Shown here piece by piece: positions 32,933-41,378 of a DNA stretch of 42,378 nucleotides; the first letter of the stretch is position 1, and each line of letters begins with the position of its first letter. The notes beneath the pieces were generated by a model. That model saw only the letters and a program-made list of their open reading frames with translations. It was not told the DNA's origin and did no database searches. This DNA comes from TMED8 sp038125725 (GTDB taxonomy: Bacteria; Pseudomonadota; Alphaproteobacteria; Rhodospirillales; Casp-alpha2): NCBI GenBank assembly GCA_038125725.1, contig JAYPEK010000032.1, positions 1 through 42,378 on the forward strand. Reading direction: 5' to 3'. Both the position numbers and the translations under genes were made by a program.

Positions 32933-33694
32933 ATGCATGCGCCATCTTTCGCCGCCGAGCGGTTGAAGCAGGGGGTGGCGCGGGTTGTCGACTGGGTGCT
33001 GCCGCCGCAGTGCCTTTCCTGCGGCGCCATCTGCGAGCGTCACGGCGGGCTCTGCCCCGATTGCTGGGAGGAGGCCGATTTCCTGGGGCCGCCCTGGTGT
33101 TATTGTTGCGGCCTGCCGTTCGAGCTTCAGATGCCCGAAGGGGCGCTTTGCGGGGCCTGCCTGCGCGAGCCGCCGGTGTTCACGCGCGCCCGCGCCGCCA
33201 TGGCCTACGACGATCTGAGCCGGCGCATGATCCTCGGCCTCAAATACGGCGACCGTGCCGACATGGCGCCGGCCTTCGCCGAATGGATGGGGCGCGCCGG
33301 TAGGGACCTGATCCAAGACGCCGACTGGATCGCGCCGGTGCCGCTGCACTGGATGCGCCTGTTCCGCCGCCGCTTCAACCAGGCCGCCGAATTGGCGCGG
33401 CTGATGGCGCATGACGAGGGCCGCCCCTACGCCCCCGACCTGCTGCTCCGGCGCAAGCGAAAGCCCAGCCAGGCCGGGCTCAGTGCGTCGGCGCGCCGCC
33501 GCAACGTGCAGGGCGTCTTCGCGCTCAATCGGCGCTGGAAGGGAAGGGTCGAGGGTAAGCGGGTTTTGCTCGTCGACGACGTCTTTACCACCGGCGCCAC
33601 CGTGACCGCCTGCGCCAAGGTGCTGAAACGCTCGGGCGCGTCGGCGGTCGACGTGTTGACGCTGGCGCGGGTGGTGCGATCCGTCGCGGATTGA
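32933..33694 (+). CDS. comF: ComF family protein (phosphoribosyltransferase-like)
   Basis: The 253-residue protein has paired zinc-binding cysteines near the N-terminus (CLSCGAICERHGGLCPDC; CYCCGLPF; CGAC), the ILGLKYGDRADM stretch, VPLHWMRLFRRRFNQA, and a PRPP-binding motif VLLVDDVFTTGATVTAC near the C-terminus. ComF proteins act in DNA uptake and processing during competence or in recombination. ATG at 32933 has AAGGG 6 nt upstream; in-frame ATGs at 32900 and 32912 are possible, and the first shares bases with the neighbour's start as CATG. Confidence 0.9.
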   Translation: MHAPSFAAERLKQGVARVVDWVLPPQCLSCGAICERHGGLCPDCWEEADFLGPPWCYCCGLPFELQMPEGALCGACLREPPVFTRARAAMAYDDLSRRMILGLKYGDRADMAPAFAEWMGRAGRDLIQDADWIAPVPLHWMRLFRRRFNQAAELARLMAHDEGRPYAPDLLLRRKRKPSQAGLSASARRRNVQGVFALNRRWKGRVEGKRVLLVDDVFTTGATVTACAKVLKRSGASAVDVLTLARVVRSVAD

Positions 33695-33698
33695 GGGC

Positions 33699-34391
33699 TC
33701 AGGCCAGCGCCTTTTCGATGGCCGCCTTGCAGTGCAGTTCGGTGGTCGAGAACGACGGCATCGGGATTTGCTCTGGCGTCAGCAACAGCGGAATTTCCGT
33801 GCAGCCCAGCACCACGCCTTGGGCGCCGCGTTCACCCAGGCGTTCTATGATCCGCACATAGGTGGCGCGGGTGGCGTCGGTGAAGACGTTCATCACCAGC
33901 TCGTCGTAGATCCGGTCGTGCACCGTGCTGCGGTCGGGTTCGTCAGGGGGCAGGGTTTGGATGCCGCGCTTGGCCAGGATATCCGGGTAGAAGTCCCCTT
34001 CCATGGTCTTGCGCACGCCAAGCAACCCGACGGTCTTCAGCCCCATCCGTTCGATGGCGGCGCCGGTGGCGTCGGCGATATGCAGGAAGGGGATGCCGAT
34101 TTCGGGCTCGATCTCCGGCACGAAGCGGTGCACGTCGTTGCACGAGATGACGATGAAGGCGGCGCCGGCGCGTTCCAGCGCCTGGGCGGCTTCGAGGATT
34201 TGTCGGCAGGCGGCGGCTTCGTCGCCGCGCTCGATCACCGCTTCCACGTATTGCTGGCGATTTACGCTCTCGATCACCAGCGGCGGCGAGAAAACGCCGC
34301 CCAGGCGCGCCTGCGTTTCCTCGTTAAGGAGCTTGTAGTAATCGGCGGTGGAGACCCAGCTCAGACCGCCGATGATGCCGATCTTCTTCAT
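33699..34391 (-). CDS. Aspartate/glutamate racemase family protein
   Basis: The 230-residue protein starts MKKIGIIGGLSWVST and has two cysteine sites expected of the cofactor-independent racemases: ISCNDVH in the first domain and LGCTEIPLLL in the second. In aspartate racemases the first is usually a CNT-type sequence; here it is SCND, so the substrate may differ. Its role could be D-aspartate production or another amino-acid epimerisation. It is divergent from grxC and convergent with comF, 4 nt apart. Confidence 0.85.
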   Translation of the reverse strand: MKKIGIIGGLSWVSTADYYKLLNEETQARLGGVFSPPLVIESVNRQQYVEAVIERGDEAAACRQILEAAQALERAGAAFIVISCNDVHRFVPEIEPEIGIPFLHIADATGAAIERMGLKTVGLLGVRKTMEGDFYPDILAKRGIQTLPPDEPDRSTVHDRIYDELVMNVFTDATRATYVRIIERLGERGAQGVVLGCTEIPLLLTPEQIPMPSFSTTELHCKAAIEKALA

Positions 34392-34457
34392 GTGCGGGAG
34401 ATTAGCAGTATTGCCGCGCGGGGGAAAAGGCCGCGCCCGATTTCGCGTCGAGGCCCT

Positions 34458-34486
34458 TTGACGGCGGCGTATTCATCCTATATTTC
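34458..34486 (+). promoter_or_regulatory. Predicted promoter of grxC and the nitrilase gene
   Basis: TTGACG (34458-34463) is followed after 15 nt by TATATT (34479-34484), or after 17 nt by TATTTC (34481-34486). It is upstream of the grxC ATG by about 40 bp in a gap of 133 bp. Confidence 0.45.
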
Positions 34487-34524
34487 CCTTAAGTGTCATC
34501 AACCGTTCGCCGGACCCGCGCCCC

Positions 34525-34782
34525 ATGAAAAAGATCGAAATCTACACCTCGCCCTTCTGCGGCTTCTGTTTCAGGGCCAAGTCCCTGCTCGATTCCAAGG
34601 GCATCGACTACGAGGAAATCAACGTCATGATGAGCCCCGGCAAGCGTAAGGAAATGACCGAACGGTCCGGCGCCACCTCGGTGCCGCAAATCTTCGCCGA
34701 CGGCGAGCACGTGGGCGACTGCGAGGGCATCCATGCGCTCGATGCGCGGGGCGAACTCGACGCCAAACTGGGGATCGCATGA
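34525..34782 (+). CDS. grxC: Glutaredoxin 3
   Basis: The 85-residue thioredoxin-fold protein has YTSPFCGFCFRAKSLL with active site CGFC (C12, C15), TSVPQIFADGEHVGDCEG with the conserved cis-Pro and glutathione-binding residues. The common motif in GrxC is CPYC. It reduces protein disulfides and glutathione mixed disulfides. Its stop overlaps the nitrilase ATG (ATGA), a common gene order in alphaproteobacteria. Confidence 0.93.
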   Translation: MKKIEIYTSPFCGFCFRAKSLLDSKGIDYEEINVMMSPGKRKEMTERSGATSVPQIFADGEHVGDCEGIHALDARGELDAKLGIA

Positions 34783-35627
34783 TGAGCAATAAATTCGTCG
34801 CCGCCTGCGCGCAGACCACGTCCGGCCCCGAGGTCGCGGCCAATATCGAAATGGCGTCCGACCTGGTGCGCCGCGCGCGCGACAAGGGCGCGGACTTCAT
34901 CGGCCTGCCGGAAGTGGTCAACGTCATGGACCTGGACCGAAAGGCGCTGGCCGGCAAGACCACGGTGGAGGCCGACGACCCGATGCTCGCCGCCATGCGC
35001 GAGCTGGCAGGCGAGACCGGCGCCTGGATCCTAATCGGCTCCATCGTCGTCAAGCACGACGGCGCCGAGACCGAGTCCGGCAAGCCGAAGTTCGCCAACC
35101 GCTCGATCCTGCTCGACGCCAAGGGCGAGATCCAGGCCCGCTACGACAAGATTCATATGTTCGATGTCGATCTGGAAGGTGGCGAATCGTACCGTGAGTC
35201 GTCCGCTTACGAACCCGGCGACCGCGCCGTCCTGGCGGAGACGCCTTGGGCGAAGCTCGGCATGACCATCTGCTACGACTTGCGCTTTCCCTATCTCTAT
35301 CGCGGCCTGGCCAAGGCCGGTGCCAGCATGTTCACCACGCCGGCCGCCTTCACGGTGCCGACCGGCAAGGCGCATTGGCATATCCTGCATCGCGCCCGCG
35401 CCATCGAGAACGGCTGCTTCGTCATCGCGCCGGCGCAGTGCGGCCATCACGGCGGCGAGCGCTATACCTACGGCCATTCGCTGATCGTCGCCCCCTGGGG
35501 CGAGGTGCTGGCGGACGGCGGCGAGGAATCCGGCGTCATCACCGCCGAGATCGACCTGGACCGGGTTGCCGAGGTGCGCGGCATGGTGCCGTCGCTGACC
35601 AACGACCGCGATTACATCCAGGCCTGA
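34779..35627 (+). CDS. Carbon-nitrogen hydrolase (Nit1-type, probable deaminated glutathione amidase)
   Basis: The 282-residue protein carries the nitrilase-superfamily triad: Glu in LPEVV (E45), Lys in YDKIHMFDV and Cys in MTICYDLRFPYLYRGLAK. The MFDVDLEGGESYRES and HILHRARAIENGCFVIAPAQ stretches are typical of Nit1 homologues, whose known role is to repair deaminated glutathione. Pairing with a glutaredoxin supports a glutathione link. It is coupled to grxC by a 4-nt overlap. Confidence 0.88.
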   Translation: MMSNKFVAACAQTTSGPEVAANIEMASDLVRRARDKGADFIGLPEVVNVMDLDRKALAGKTTVEADDPMLAAMRELAGETGAWILIGSIVVKHDGAETESGKPKFANRSILLDAKGEIQARYDKIHMFDVDLEGGESYRESSAYEPGDRAVLAETPWAKLGMTICYDLRFPYLYRGLAKAGASMFTTPAAFTVPTGKAHWHILHRARAIENGCFVIAPAQCGHHGGERYTYGHSLIVAPWGEVLADGGEESGVITAEIDLDRVAEVRGMVPSLTNDRDYIQA

Positions 35628-35629
35628 TC

Positions 35630-36271
35630 TCAGCTTAGCGGATGCGGCGGCGGTTCGCCGTCGTCGCGGGCCGAACCTTCAACATCCTTGACCGCCGCCA
35701 GGCGCTGCTTGACGCCCGGGATGTCGGCGGCCTCGACGATGCCGTGCTCGTAGGCGACGACCTGCATCCTGCCGGCCACGTGCTGCAACAGCTCGCCGCT
35801 CATCAATAAGTGATCGGGGTTCCGGGGGCGAGAGAATACCTCGTTGCCGCGCGCGAAAGTCTCGTAGATCAGCACCCCGCCGGGGTTGAGCGCGTCGATG
35901 ATACCGTCCAGCAACGGCCGGTGCAGGTAGTTGACGACGACGACCGCGTCGAAGCGTTCGCCGGCGAGGATGCCGCCCGGCGCGAACGGTGAGATATCGG
36001 TTTCCAGATCGGCCTCGATCACGGTCGCCTTCGGATCGGCCTCCAAATCCCCGAGCGCCTGCGCATCGCGGTCGATGAACACCACGGCGCCGGCATGGTC
36101 CAGCAGTGACCGTCCGTGCCGGCCGCCGCCGGCGGCCAGGTCGAGCACGCGCCCGTCTTTTCGGATGAGGTGGCGGTAACGCGTCAGCCATGGCGACGGC
36201 GTGGTGATGCGCAGATGCCGGGACCAGTCCTTGCCCTCGGGCGCGCCGGTTTGGGGGGGCGGGTTCGGCAT
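35630..36271 (-). CDS. TehB-like class I SAM-dependent methyltransferase
   Basis: The 213-residue protein has motif I VLDLAAGGGRHGRSLL, then VVVVNYLHRPLLDGII and the strand LIYETFARGNEVFSRPRNPD, as in proteobacterial TehB-like methyltransferases. Substrate is unknown; tellurite resistance is named after one member and should not be assumed. The gene is convergent with the nitrilase gene (2 nt apart) and divergent from the DUF1178 gene. Confidence 0.8.
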   Translation of the reverse strand: MPNPPPQTGAPEGKDWSRHLRITTPSPWLTRYRHLIRKDGRVLDLAAGGGRHGRSLLDHAGAVVFIDRDAQALGDLEADPKATVIEADLETDISPFAPGGILAGERFDAVVVVNYLHRPLLDGIIDALNPGGVLIYETFARGNEVFSRPRNPDHLLMSGELLQHVAGRMQVVAYEHGIVEAADIPGVKQRLAAVKDVEGSARDDGEPPPHPLS

Positions 36272-36327
36272 TTTTTAAGGTTTTCCTGCTACTTGTTTTC
36301 CGCTATGAGGTCCCGCCTTTTGTGGCT

Positions 36328-36341
36328 AGACTGATTAGTCT
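36328..36341. promoter_or_regulatory. Dyad AGACT-N4-AGTCT before the DUF1178 gene
   Basis: The perfect 5-bp inverted repeat lies about 25 nt upstream of the ATG at 36367, in the 95-bp divergent gap with the TehB-like gene. It could be an operator or a small leader hairpin; no regulator is assigned. Confidence 0.25.
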
Positions 36342-36366
36342 TGTATGAACCACCGACGTTGATGCC

Positions 36367-36807
36367 ATGATCGTATACCAACTCCGTTGCGGCAATGACC
36401 ACGAGTTCGAGGCCTGGTTCCGCGACAGCGGCACCTACGAAGAGCAGGCTTCGGCCGGCGACGTGGTATGTCCGTTCTGCGCCAATACCAAGGTGTCCAA
36501 GGCGGTGATGGCGCCCAACATCGCCACTCGCAAGTCGGGCCCCTCGGATGCCCAGGTCAACCGCGACGAAGAGCGCGCCCGCGAGGTGGCCGAGAAGATC
36601 CTGGAAGCGGTCGGTGAAATTCGCCGCCACGTGGAAGACAACTGTGACGACGTCGGTGATAAGTTTGCCGAGGAAGCGCGGCGCATCCATTATGGGGAGT
36701 CGGAAGAGCGCGGCATCTACGGCAGCGCCACCGAGGAAGAGGCCGACGAACTGGTCGAGGAAGGTGTCGAGTTCTATCGCCTGCCGAGTTCCAGGCGCTC
36801 GAGCTAG
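36367..36807 (+). CDS. DUF1178 family protein
   Basis: The 146-residue protein starts MIVYQLRCGNDHEFEAWF, has a second cysteine pair in VVCPFCANTKVSKAVMAPN, and ends with a helical, acidic region (GIYGSATEEEADELVEEGVE). This is the DUF1178 pattern, a small zinc-ribbon-like protein of unknown function in alpha- and betaproteobacteria. The gene ends 10 nt before ubiG on the opposite strand. Confidence 0.9.
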   Translation: MIVYQLRCGNDHEFEAWFRDSGTYEEQASAGDVVCPFCANTKVSKAVMAPNIATRKSGPSDAQVNRDEERAREVAEKILEAVGEIRRHVEDNCDDVGDKFAEEARRIHYGESEERGIYGSATEEEADELVEEGVEFYRLPSSRRSS

Positions 36808-36817
36808 TCCGGCATCG

Positions 36818-37561
36818 TCAGGCGGTTTCCGCCTTTTCAGCGCACATCAGGTAATTGACGTCGAGATCGTCGGCTAGCGCCCAACTGTCTTCGCCCGGCC
36901 GATAGACCAGTCCGGTGAGCGCCGTGACCTCGACGCCGGCGGCGCGCAGCGGCCCAGCCAATTCCGACGGGCGCCGGAACTTGCGCCATTCATGCGTGCC
37001 CACCGGCACCCAGCGCAGCAAGTATTCGGCGCCGATCTTGGCCAGCGCCAGCGATTTCAGCGTGCGGTTCAGGGTGGAGAGCACCATGGCGCCGCCCGGC
37101 CGTACCAGCGCCGCCGACGCCGCCAGGAAGGCATCCAGGTCGGCCACATGCTCGACCACTTCCATGTTGAGGACCACGTCGTAGCCGCCGGCCTCCTCCG
37201 AGAGAGTTTCCGGCGGGCGGTGATGATAGGAAATATCGAGGCCCATCTGTTCGGCGTGGGCGCGGGCGGCCTCGATCGCCGTGGCGCCGGCGTCGATGCC
37301 GGTGACGTCGGCGCCCAAGCGGCAGAGCGGTTCCGTCAACAGCCCACCGCCGCAGCCGATATCGAGGATGCGAAGGCCCTTGAGCGGCCCCGCGGCCATC
37401 GCATCGCGGCCGAAATGGCTGCAAAGCTGGTCGCGGATGAATTCCAGGCGTGGCGGATTGAGCTGATGCAGGGGGCGGAACTTGCCGTGCGGATCCCACC
37501 AGTCCGCCGCCATGGCGGCGAAGCGTTCGATTTCGTCGGGATCGACGGTGGCTGTCTGCAT
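36818..37561 (-). CDS. ubiG: 3-demethylubiquinone-9 3-O-methyltransferase
   Basis: The 247-residue protein shows the UbiG pattern: WWDPHGKFRPLHQLNPPRL, motif I ILDIGCGGGLLTEPLCRLGA, DVVLNMEVVEHVADL and LSTLNRT. It carries out both O-methylations of ubiquinone synthesis. ATG at 37561 has GAGGG about 10 nt upstream; an in-frame ATG at 37606 is possible but adds residues without similarity. It is divergent from lysC, the order found in many alphaproteobacteria. Confidence 0.95.
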   Translation of the reverse strand: MQTATVDPDEIERFAAMAADWWDPHGKFRPLHQLNPPRLEFIRDQLCSHFGRDAMAAGPLKGLRILDIGCGGGLLTEPLCRLGADVTGIDAGATAIEAARAHAEQMGLDISYHHRPPETLSEEAGGYDVVLNMEVVEHVADLDAFLAASAALVRPGGAMVLSTLNRTLKSLALAKIGAEYLLRWVPVGTHEWRKFRRPSELAGPLRAAGVEVTALTGLVYRPGEDSWALADDLDVNYLMCAEKAETA

Positions 37562-37725
37562 TTTTTTCGCCCTCGCGGCGGCGCCCGTGCGCCACGGTCT
37601 TGTCATGCTTTCGGTTTATAGAGTATGTATGCGCCGCCCGCGCCGCAATCAAACAGTTCTTCTTCAATTCCAGGGCGTTGCCCAGCGAGAGATAGGGCCA
37701 CGCGCCCGTACCGGAGACCCGCCAC

Positions 37726-38946
37726 ATGGCCCGCATCGTGCAGAAATTCGGAGGCACGTCCGTCGCCGACCTGGAGCGCATTCGCGCCGTTGCGCAGCGC
37801 GTCAAGGCCGAGGTCGATGCCGGCAACGAGGTCGCCGTCGTGGTTTCCGCCATGGCTGGGGTCACCAACCAGTTGGTCGGCTACGTGGAGGAAATCTCGC
37901 CGCTCTATGACGCGCGCGAATACGACGCCGTCGTCGCCACCGGCGAGCAGGTGACTTCGGGCCTGTTGGCGTTGGAACTTCAGCGTTTGGGCATCGAGGC
38001 GCGGTCCTGGCTGGGTTGGCAGATTCCGATCCATACCGACGGCGCGCATGGCAAGGCGCGCATCGCCGGCATCGACACGGACGAAATGGACGCGCGGCTG
38101 AAGAAGGGCCACGTCGCCGTGGTGCCCGGTTTCCAGGGGCTCGGCCCCGACAATCGGGTGACGACGCTGGGGCGCGGCGGGTCCGATACCAGCGCCGTGG
38201 CGCTCGCCGCCGCCTTGGGCGCCGATCGCTGCGATATCTATACCGACGTCGATGGCGTCTACACCACCGATCCCCGAATCGTGCCCCGCGCGCGCAAGCT
38301 CGAGAAGATCACCTACGAAGAAATGCTGGAGATGGCGTCCTTGGGCGCCAAGGTCCTGCAGACCCGTGCCGTGGAAATGGCGATGAAGCACCGCCAACGT
38401 TTGCAGGTGCTGTCCAGTTTTTCTGGCGAACCTGGAACCCTTGTTGTCGATGAGGATGAAATTGTGGAACAGGAACTGGTAAGCGGCATCGCCTACAGCC
38501 GTGACGAGGCCAAGATCACGCTGGTCAAGGTGCGTGACAAGCCGGGCGTCGCGGCCGCCATCTTCGGCCCACTGGCCGACGCGTCGATCAACGTCGACAT
38601 GATCGTCCAGAACGTCTCGGACGACGGCAGGGCGACGGATTTGACCTTCACCGTCGCCAAGAACGACCTGGAACGCGCCGTGGCGACCATTTCCGGCAAT
38701 CGCGACGAGCTCGGCTACGCCGATCTGGTGCACGATTCCAAGGTGGTGAAGATCTCGGTCATCGGCGTCGGCATGCGCTCTCACGCGGGCGTGGCGCTCC
38801 GGATGTTCCAGACCCTGGCGGAAAAGGGTATAAACATCCAGGTGATTTCTACCTCCGAGATCAAGGTCAGCGTGTTGGTCGAGGAAGAATATACGGAACT
38901 CGCCGTGCGCGCGCTGCATACGGCTTACGGCCTCGACGCCGAATAG
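37726..38946 (+). CDS. lysC: Aspartate kinase
   Basis: The 406-residue protein has the kinase signature IVQKFGGTSV at the start, VVVSAMAGVTN, LGRGGSDTSAVALAA, and two C-terminal ACT domains (about 265-400) for allosteric control. It phosphorylates aspartate in the first step of Lys, Met, Thr and diaminopimelate synthesis and is probably feedback-inhibited by lysine and/or threonine. GGAG lies close upstream of the ATG. It is separated from ptsP by a 78-bp gap with a strong stem-loop. Confidence 0.97.
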   Translation: MARIVQKFGGTSVADLERIRAVAQRVKAEVDAGNEVAVVVSAMAGVTNQLVGYVEEISPLYDAREYDAVVATGEQVTSGLLALELQRLGIEARSWLGWQIPIHTDGAHGKARIAGIDTDEMDARLKKGHVAVVPGFQGLGPDNRVTTLGRGGSDTSAVALAAALGADRCDIYTDVDGVYTTDPRIVPRARKLEKITYEEMLEMASLGAKVLQTRAVEMAMKHRQRLQVLSSFSGEPGTLVVDEDEIVEQELVSGIAYSRDEAKITLVKVRDKPGVAAAIFGPLADASINVDMIVQNVSDDGRATDLTFTVAKNDLERAVATISGNRDELGYADLVHDSKVVKISVIGVGMRSHAGVALRMFQTLAEKGINIQVISTSEIKVSVLVEEEYTELAVRALHTAYGLDAE

Positions 38947-38971
38947 CCCGGGACAAATTGAACGCTCGGCC

Positions 38972-39002
38972 GGGCGGCCCGGAACTCTCCGGGTTGCCGC
39001 CC
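38972..39002 (+). terminator. Stem-loop between lysC and ptsP
   Basis: GGGCGGC (38972-38978) pairs with GCCGCCC (38996-39002), and inside it CCGG (38979-38982) pairs with CCGG (38989-38992) around a 6-nt loop. There is no U-tract. It could attenuate or partly terminate the lysC transcript, or only stabilise its 3' end before ptsP. Confidence 0.35.
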
Positions 39003-39024
39003 AGCCACGTGCGGGAAGGGCAAG

Positions 39025-41325
39025 ATGACGACACCGAGCTCGACCTACGGACATCCGGTCTCCGCGCCGCGCCGCCTGCTGGCGCGGGTGCGCGACGTCA
39101 TGTCCGGGGCGGCGGTCTATGGATCGCTCAGCGCCGAGGAACGCCTGCAGCAGGTGGTCGAGGTCATCGCCACCGACATGGTGGCGGAAGTGTGCTCGGC
39201 TTACGTGCGCCGTGCCGGCGACGTGCTGGAACTGTTCGCCACCCAGGGCCTGAAGCCCTCCGCCGTGCACGCGACGCGGCTTTATTTCGGCGAGGGCATC
39301 ATCGGCGATATCGCCTCCTCGGCCCGGCCCTTCGCGCTTTCCGACGCGCAGGAGCATCCAAACTTCGCCTATCGGCCGGAAACCGGTGAGGAAGTCTACC
39401 ACTCGATGATGGGCGTGCCGGTGCTGCGCGCCGGCCGCGTGGTCGGCGTGCTGGCGGTGCAGAACCGCACCCGGCGCCAGTACACCGAAGAGGAAGTGGA
39501 GACCCTGCAGACCGTCGCCATGGTGCTGGCGGAGCTGATCGGCGGCGGCGAACTGGTCGATCGGCGCGAGCTGCAGGCCGGCGGCGGCCCGCAGGCGCGG
39601 CCGCTCCGGGTCGACGGGCTAGAACTCAATGCCGGGCTCGGCATCGGCCAGGCGGTTCTGCACTTGCCGAAGGTGCAGGTCGACCGCCTCGTCGCCGAGG
39701 ACCCGGACGAGGAAATGACCCGCCTGCATGCCGCCTTCAAGGCCATGCACGGCGAGCTGGACAATCTCTTGGAAAGTGACGCCCTGGCCGCCGGCGGCGA
39801 GCACCGCGACGTCTTGGAGACCTACCGCCTGATCGCCGACGACGCCGGCTGGTTGACCCGCATCGAGGACGGTATCTCCAGCGGCCTGACCGCGGAAGCC
39901 GCCGTGCAGCGCGTGCAGAACGATATCCGCGCGCGCATGGGCCAGGTTTCCGACCCGTATTTGCGCGAACGCGTCGCCGACCTGGACGACCTGGCTTACC
40001 GGTTGATCGGCCACCTGACCGGCGAAAGCGGCGAGGCGGCGGCCGAACCGCTGCCCGAGCAGGCGGTGCTGATCGCGCGCAACATGGGCCCGGCGCAGTT
40101 GCTCGACTACGACCCCGAGCGCCTGGTCGGCCTGGTGCTGGAGGAGGGCTCGCCCGCCAGCCACGTGGCGATCATCGCCCGCGCCCTGGATATCCCGGTC
40201 ATCGGCCATGCGCGCGACGTCTTGTCCACGGTCGATGCTGGCGACACGGTGGTGGTCGACGCCACCCACGGCCACGTCTACCTGCGGCCGAGCCCCGATA
40301 TCCTGAACGCCTTCGAGGCGGGATTGCGCAGCTACCAGGAAGAGCGCGAACGCTACGCCGAGTTGCGCGACAAGCCCGCCGTCACCGCCGACGGCCAGGA
40401 TGTGGAACTGCATATCAACGCCGGCCTGATGGTCGACATGCCCAACCTGGAGCGCTCCGGCGCCGTCGGCGTCGGGCTGTTCCGGACCGAGGTGGCGTTC
40501 ATGGCGCGCTCCAAGTTCCTGGGCGTCGACGAACAAACGGAGCTCTACACCCAGGTGCTCGACGGCGCCGAAGGCAAGCCCGTCACCTTCCGCACCCTCG
40601 ATATCGGCGGCGACAAGGTGTTGCCGCACTGGGGTGGCGCCGACGGCGAAAACCCGGCCATGGGCTGGCGTGCCATCCGCGTGTCGCTCGACCGTCCGGC
40701 GCTGCTGCGCCAGCAATTGCGCGGCATGATCCGCGCCGCCGCCGGACGCGAGCTCCGGGTCATGTTCCCGATGGTCGCCGAGGTGGCGGAATTTAACGCC
40801 GCGCGCGCACTCCTGGACAAGGAGTGGCAGCGCGAGAAGGGGCGCGGCAACAAGCTGCCGGAGAAACTGGCGGTCGGCGCCATGCTGGAGGTCCCGAGCC
40901 TCGCGTTTCAGTTGCCCGCACTTCTAAAGGTGGCGGATTTCGTTGCCGTCGGCTCCAACGACCTGGGCCAGTTCCTGTTCGCTCATGATCGGGGCGATGC
41001 GCGCCTGGCCGGGCGCTACGACATGCTGTCGCCGATCGTCTTGAAGTTCTTCAAGGGCGTGGTCGATCAGTGCGACGCCGCCGGCGTGCCGGTCAGCCTC
41101 TGCGGCGAGATGGCGGGACGGCCCTTGGAGGCGATGGCCCTGGTTGGCGTCGGCTTCCGGCGCATGTCGATGGCGGCGACGGCGGTCGGGCGCATCAAGG
41201 CGGTGGTGCGCGCGCTCGATGCGGCGGCGCTGACCGACTTCGTGGCCGAACTGCTGGATTCGCCCGAACATACCATCCGCGACCGGCTTGAAGCCTTCGC
41301 CGGCGAACACGATATTTCGCTCTGA
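39025..41325 (+). CDS. ptsP: Phosphoenolpyruvate-protein phosphotransferase, nitrogen PTS (EI-Ntr)
   Basis: The 766-residue protein starts with a GAF domain (about 25-165), continues with the PEP-utilising N-terminal domain (about 190-320), a phosphohistidine domain with GSPASHVAIIARALDIP (active H380), and a PEP-binding TIM barrel (about 440-740) with FRTEVAFMAR, SNDLGQF and SLCGEMAGRP (C693). EI-Ntr passes phosphate from PEP to NPr and EIIA-Ntr and responds through the GAF domain to glutamine and 2-oxoglutarate. In alphaproteobacteria lysC-ptsP is a conserved pair. Confidence 0.96.
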   Translation: MTTPSSTYGHPVSAPRRLLARVRDVMSGAAVYGSLSAEERLQQVVEVIATDMVAEVCSAYVRRAGDVLELFATQGLKPSAVHATRLYFGEGIIGDIASSARPFALSDAQEHPNFAYRPETGEEVYHSMMGVPVLRAGRVVGVLAVQNRTRRQYTEEEVETLQTVAMVLAELIGGGELVDRRELQAGGGPQARPLRVDGLELNAGLGIGQAVLHLPKVQVDRLVAEDPDEEMTRLHAAFKAMHGELDNLLESDALAAGGEHRDVLETYRLIADDAGWLTRIEDGISSGLTAEAAVQRVQNDIRARMGQVSDPYLRERVADLDDLAYRLIGHLTGESGEAAAEPLPEQAVLIARNMGPAQLLDYDPERLVGLVLEEGSPASHVAIIARALDIPVIGHARDVLSTVDAGDTVVVDATHGHVYLRPSPDILNAFEAGLRSYQEERERYAELRDKPAVTADGQDVELHINAGLMVDMPNLERSGAVGVGLFRTEVAFMARSKFLGVDEQTELYTQVLDGAEGKPVTFRTLDIGGDKVLPHWGGADGENPAMGWRAIRVSLDRPALLRQQLRGMIRAAAGRELRVMFPMVAEVAEFNAARALLDKEWQREKGRGNKLPEKLAVGAMLEVPSLAFQLPALLKVADFVAVGSNDLGQFLFAHDRGDARLAGRYDMLSPIVLKFFKGVVDQCDAAGVPVSLCGEMAGRPLEAMALVGVGFRRMSMAATAVGRIKAVVRALDAAALTDFVAELLDSPEHTIRDRLEAFAGEHDISL

Positions 41326-41378
41326 TCGGGCGTGGATTGTGTCTTGGACATGACGGGAATTCGAGTAAGGTAGGGCGC

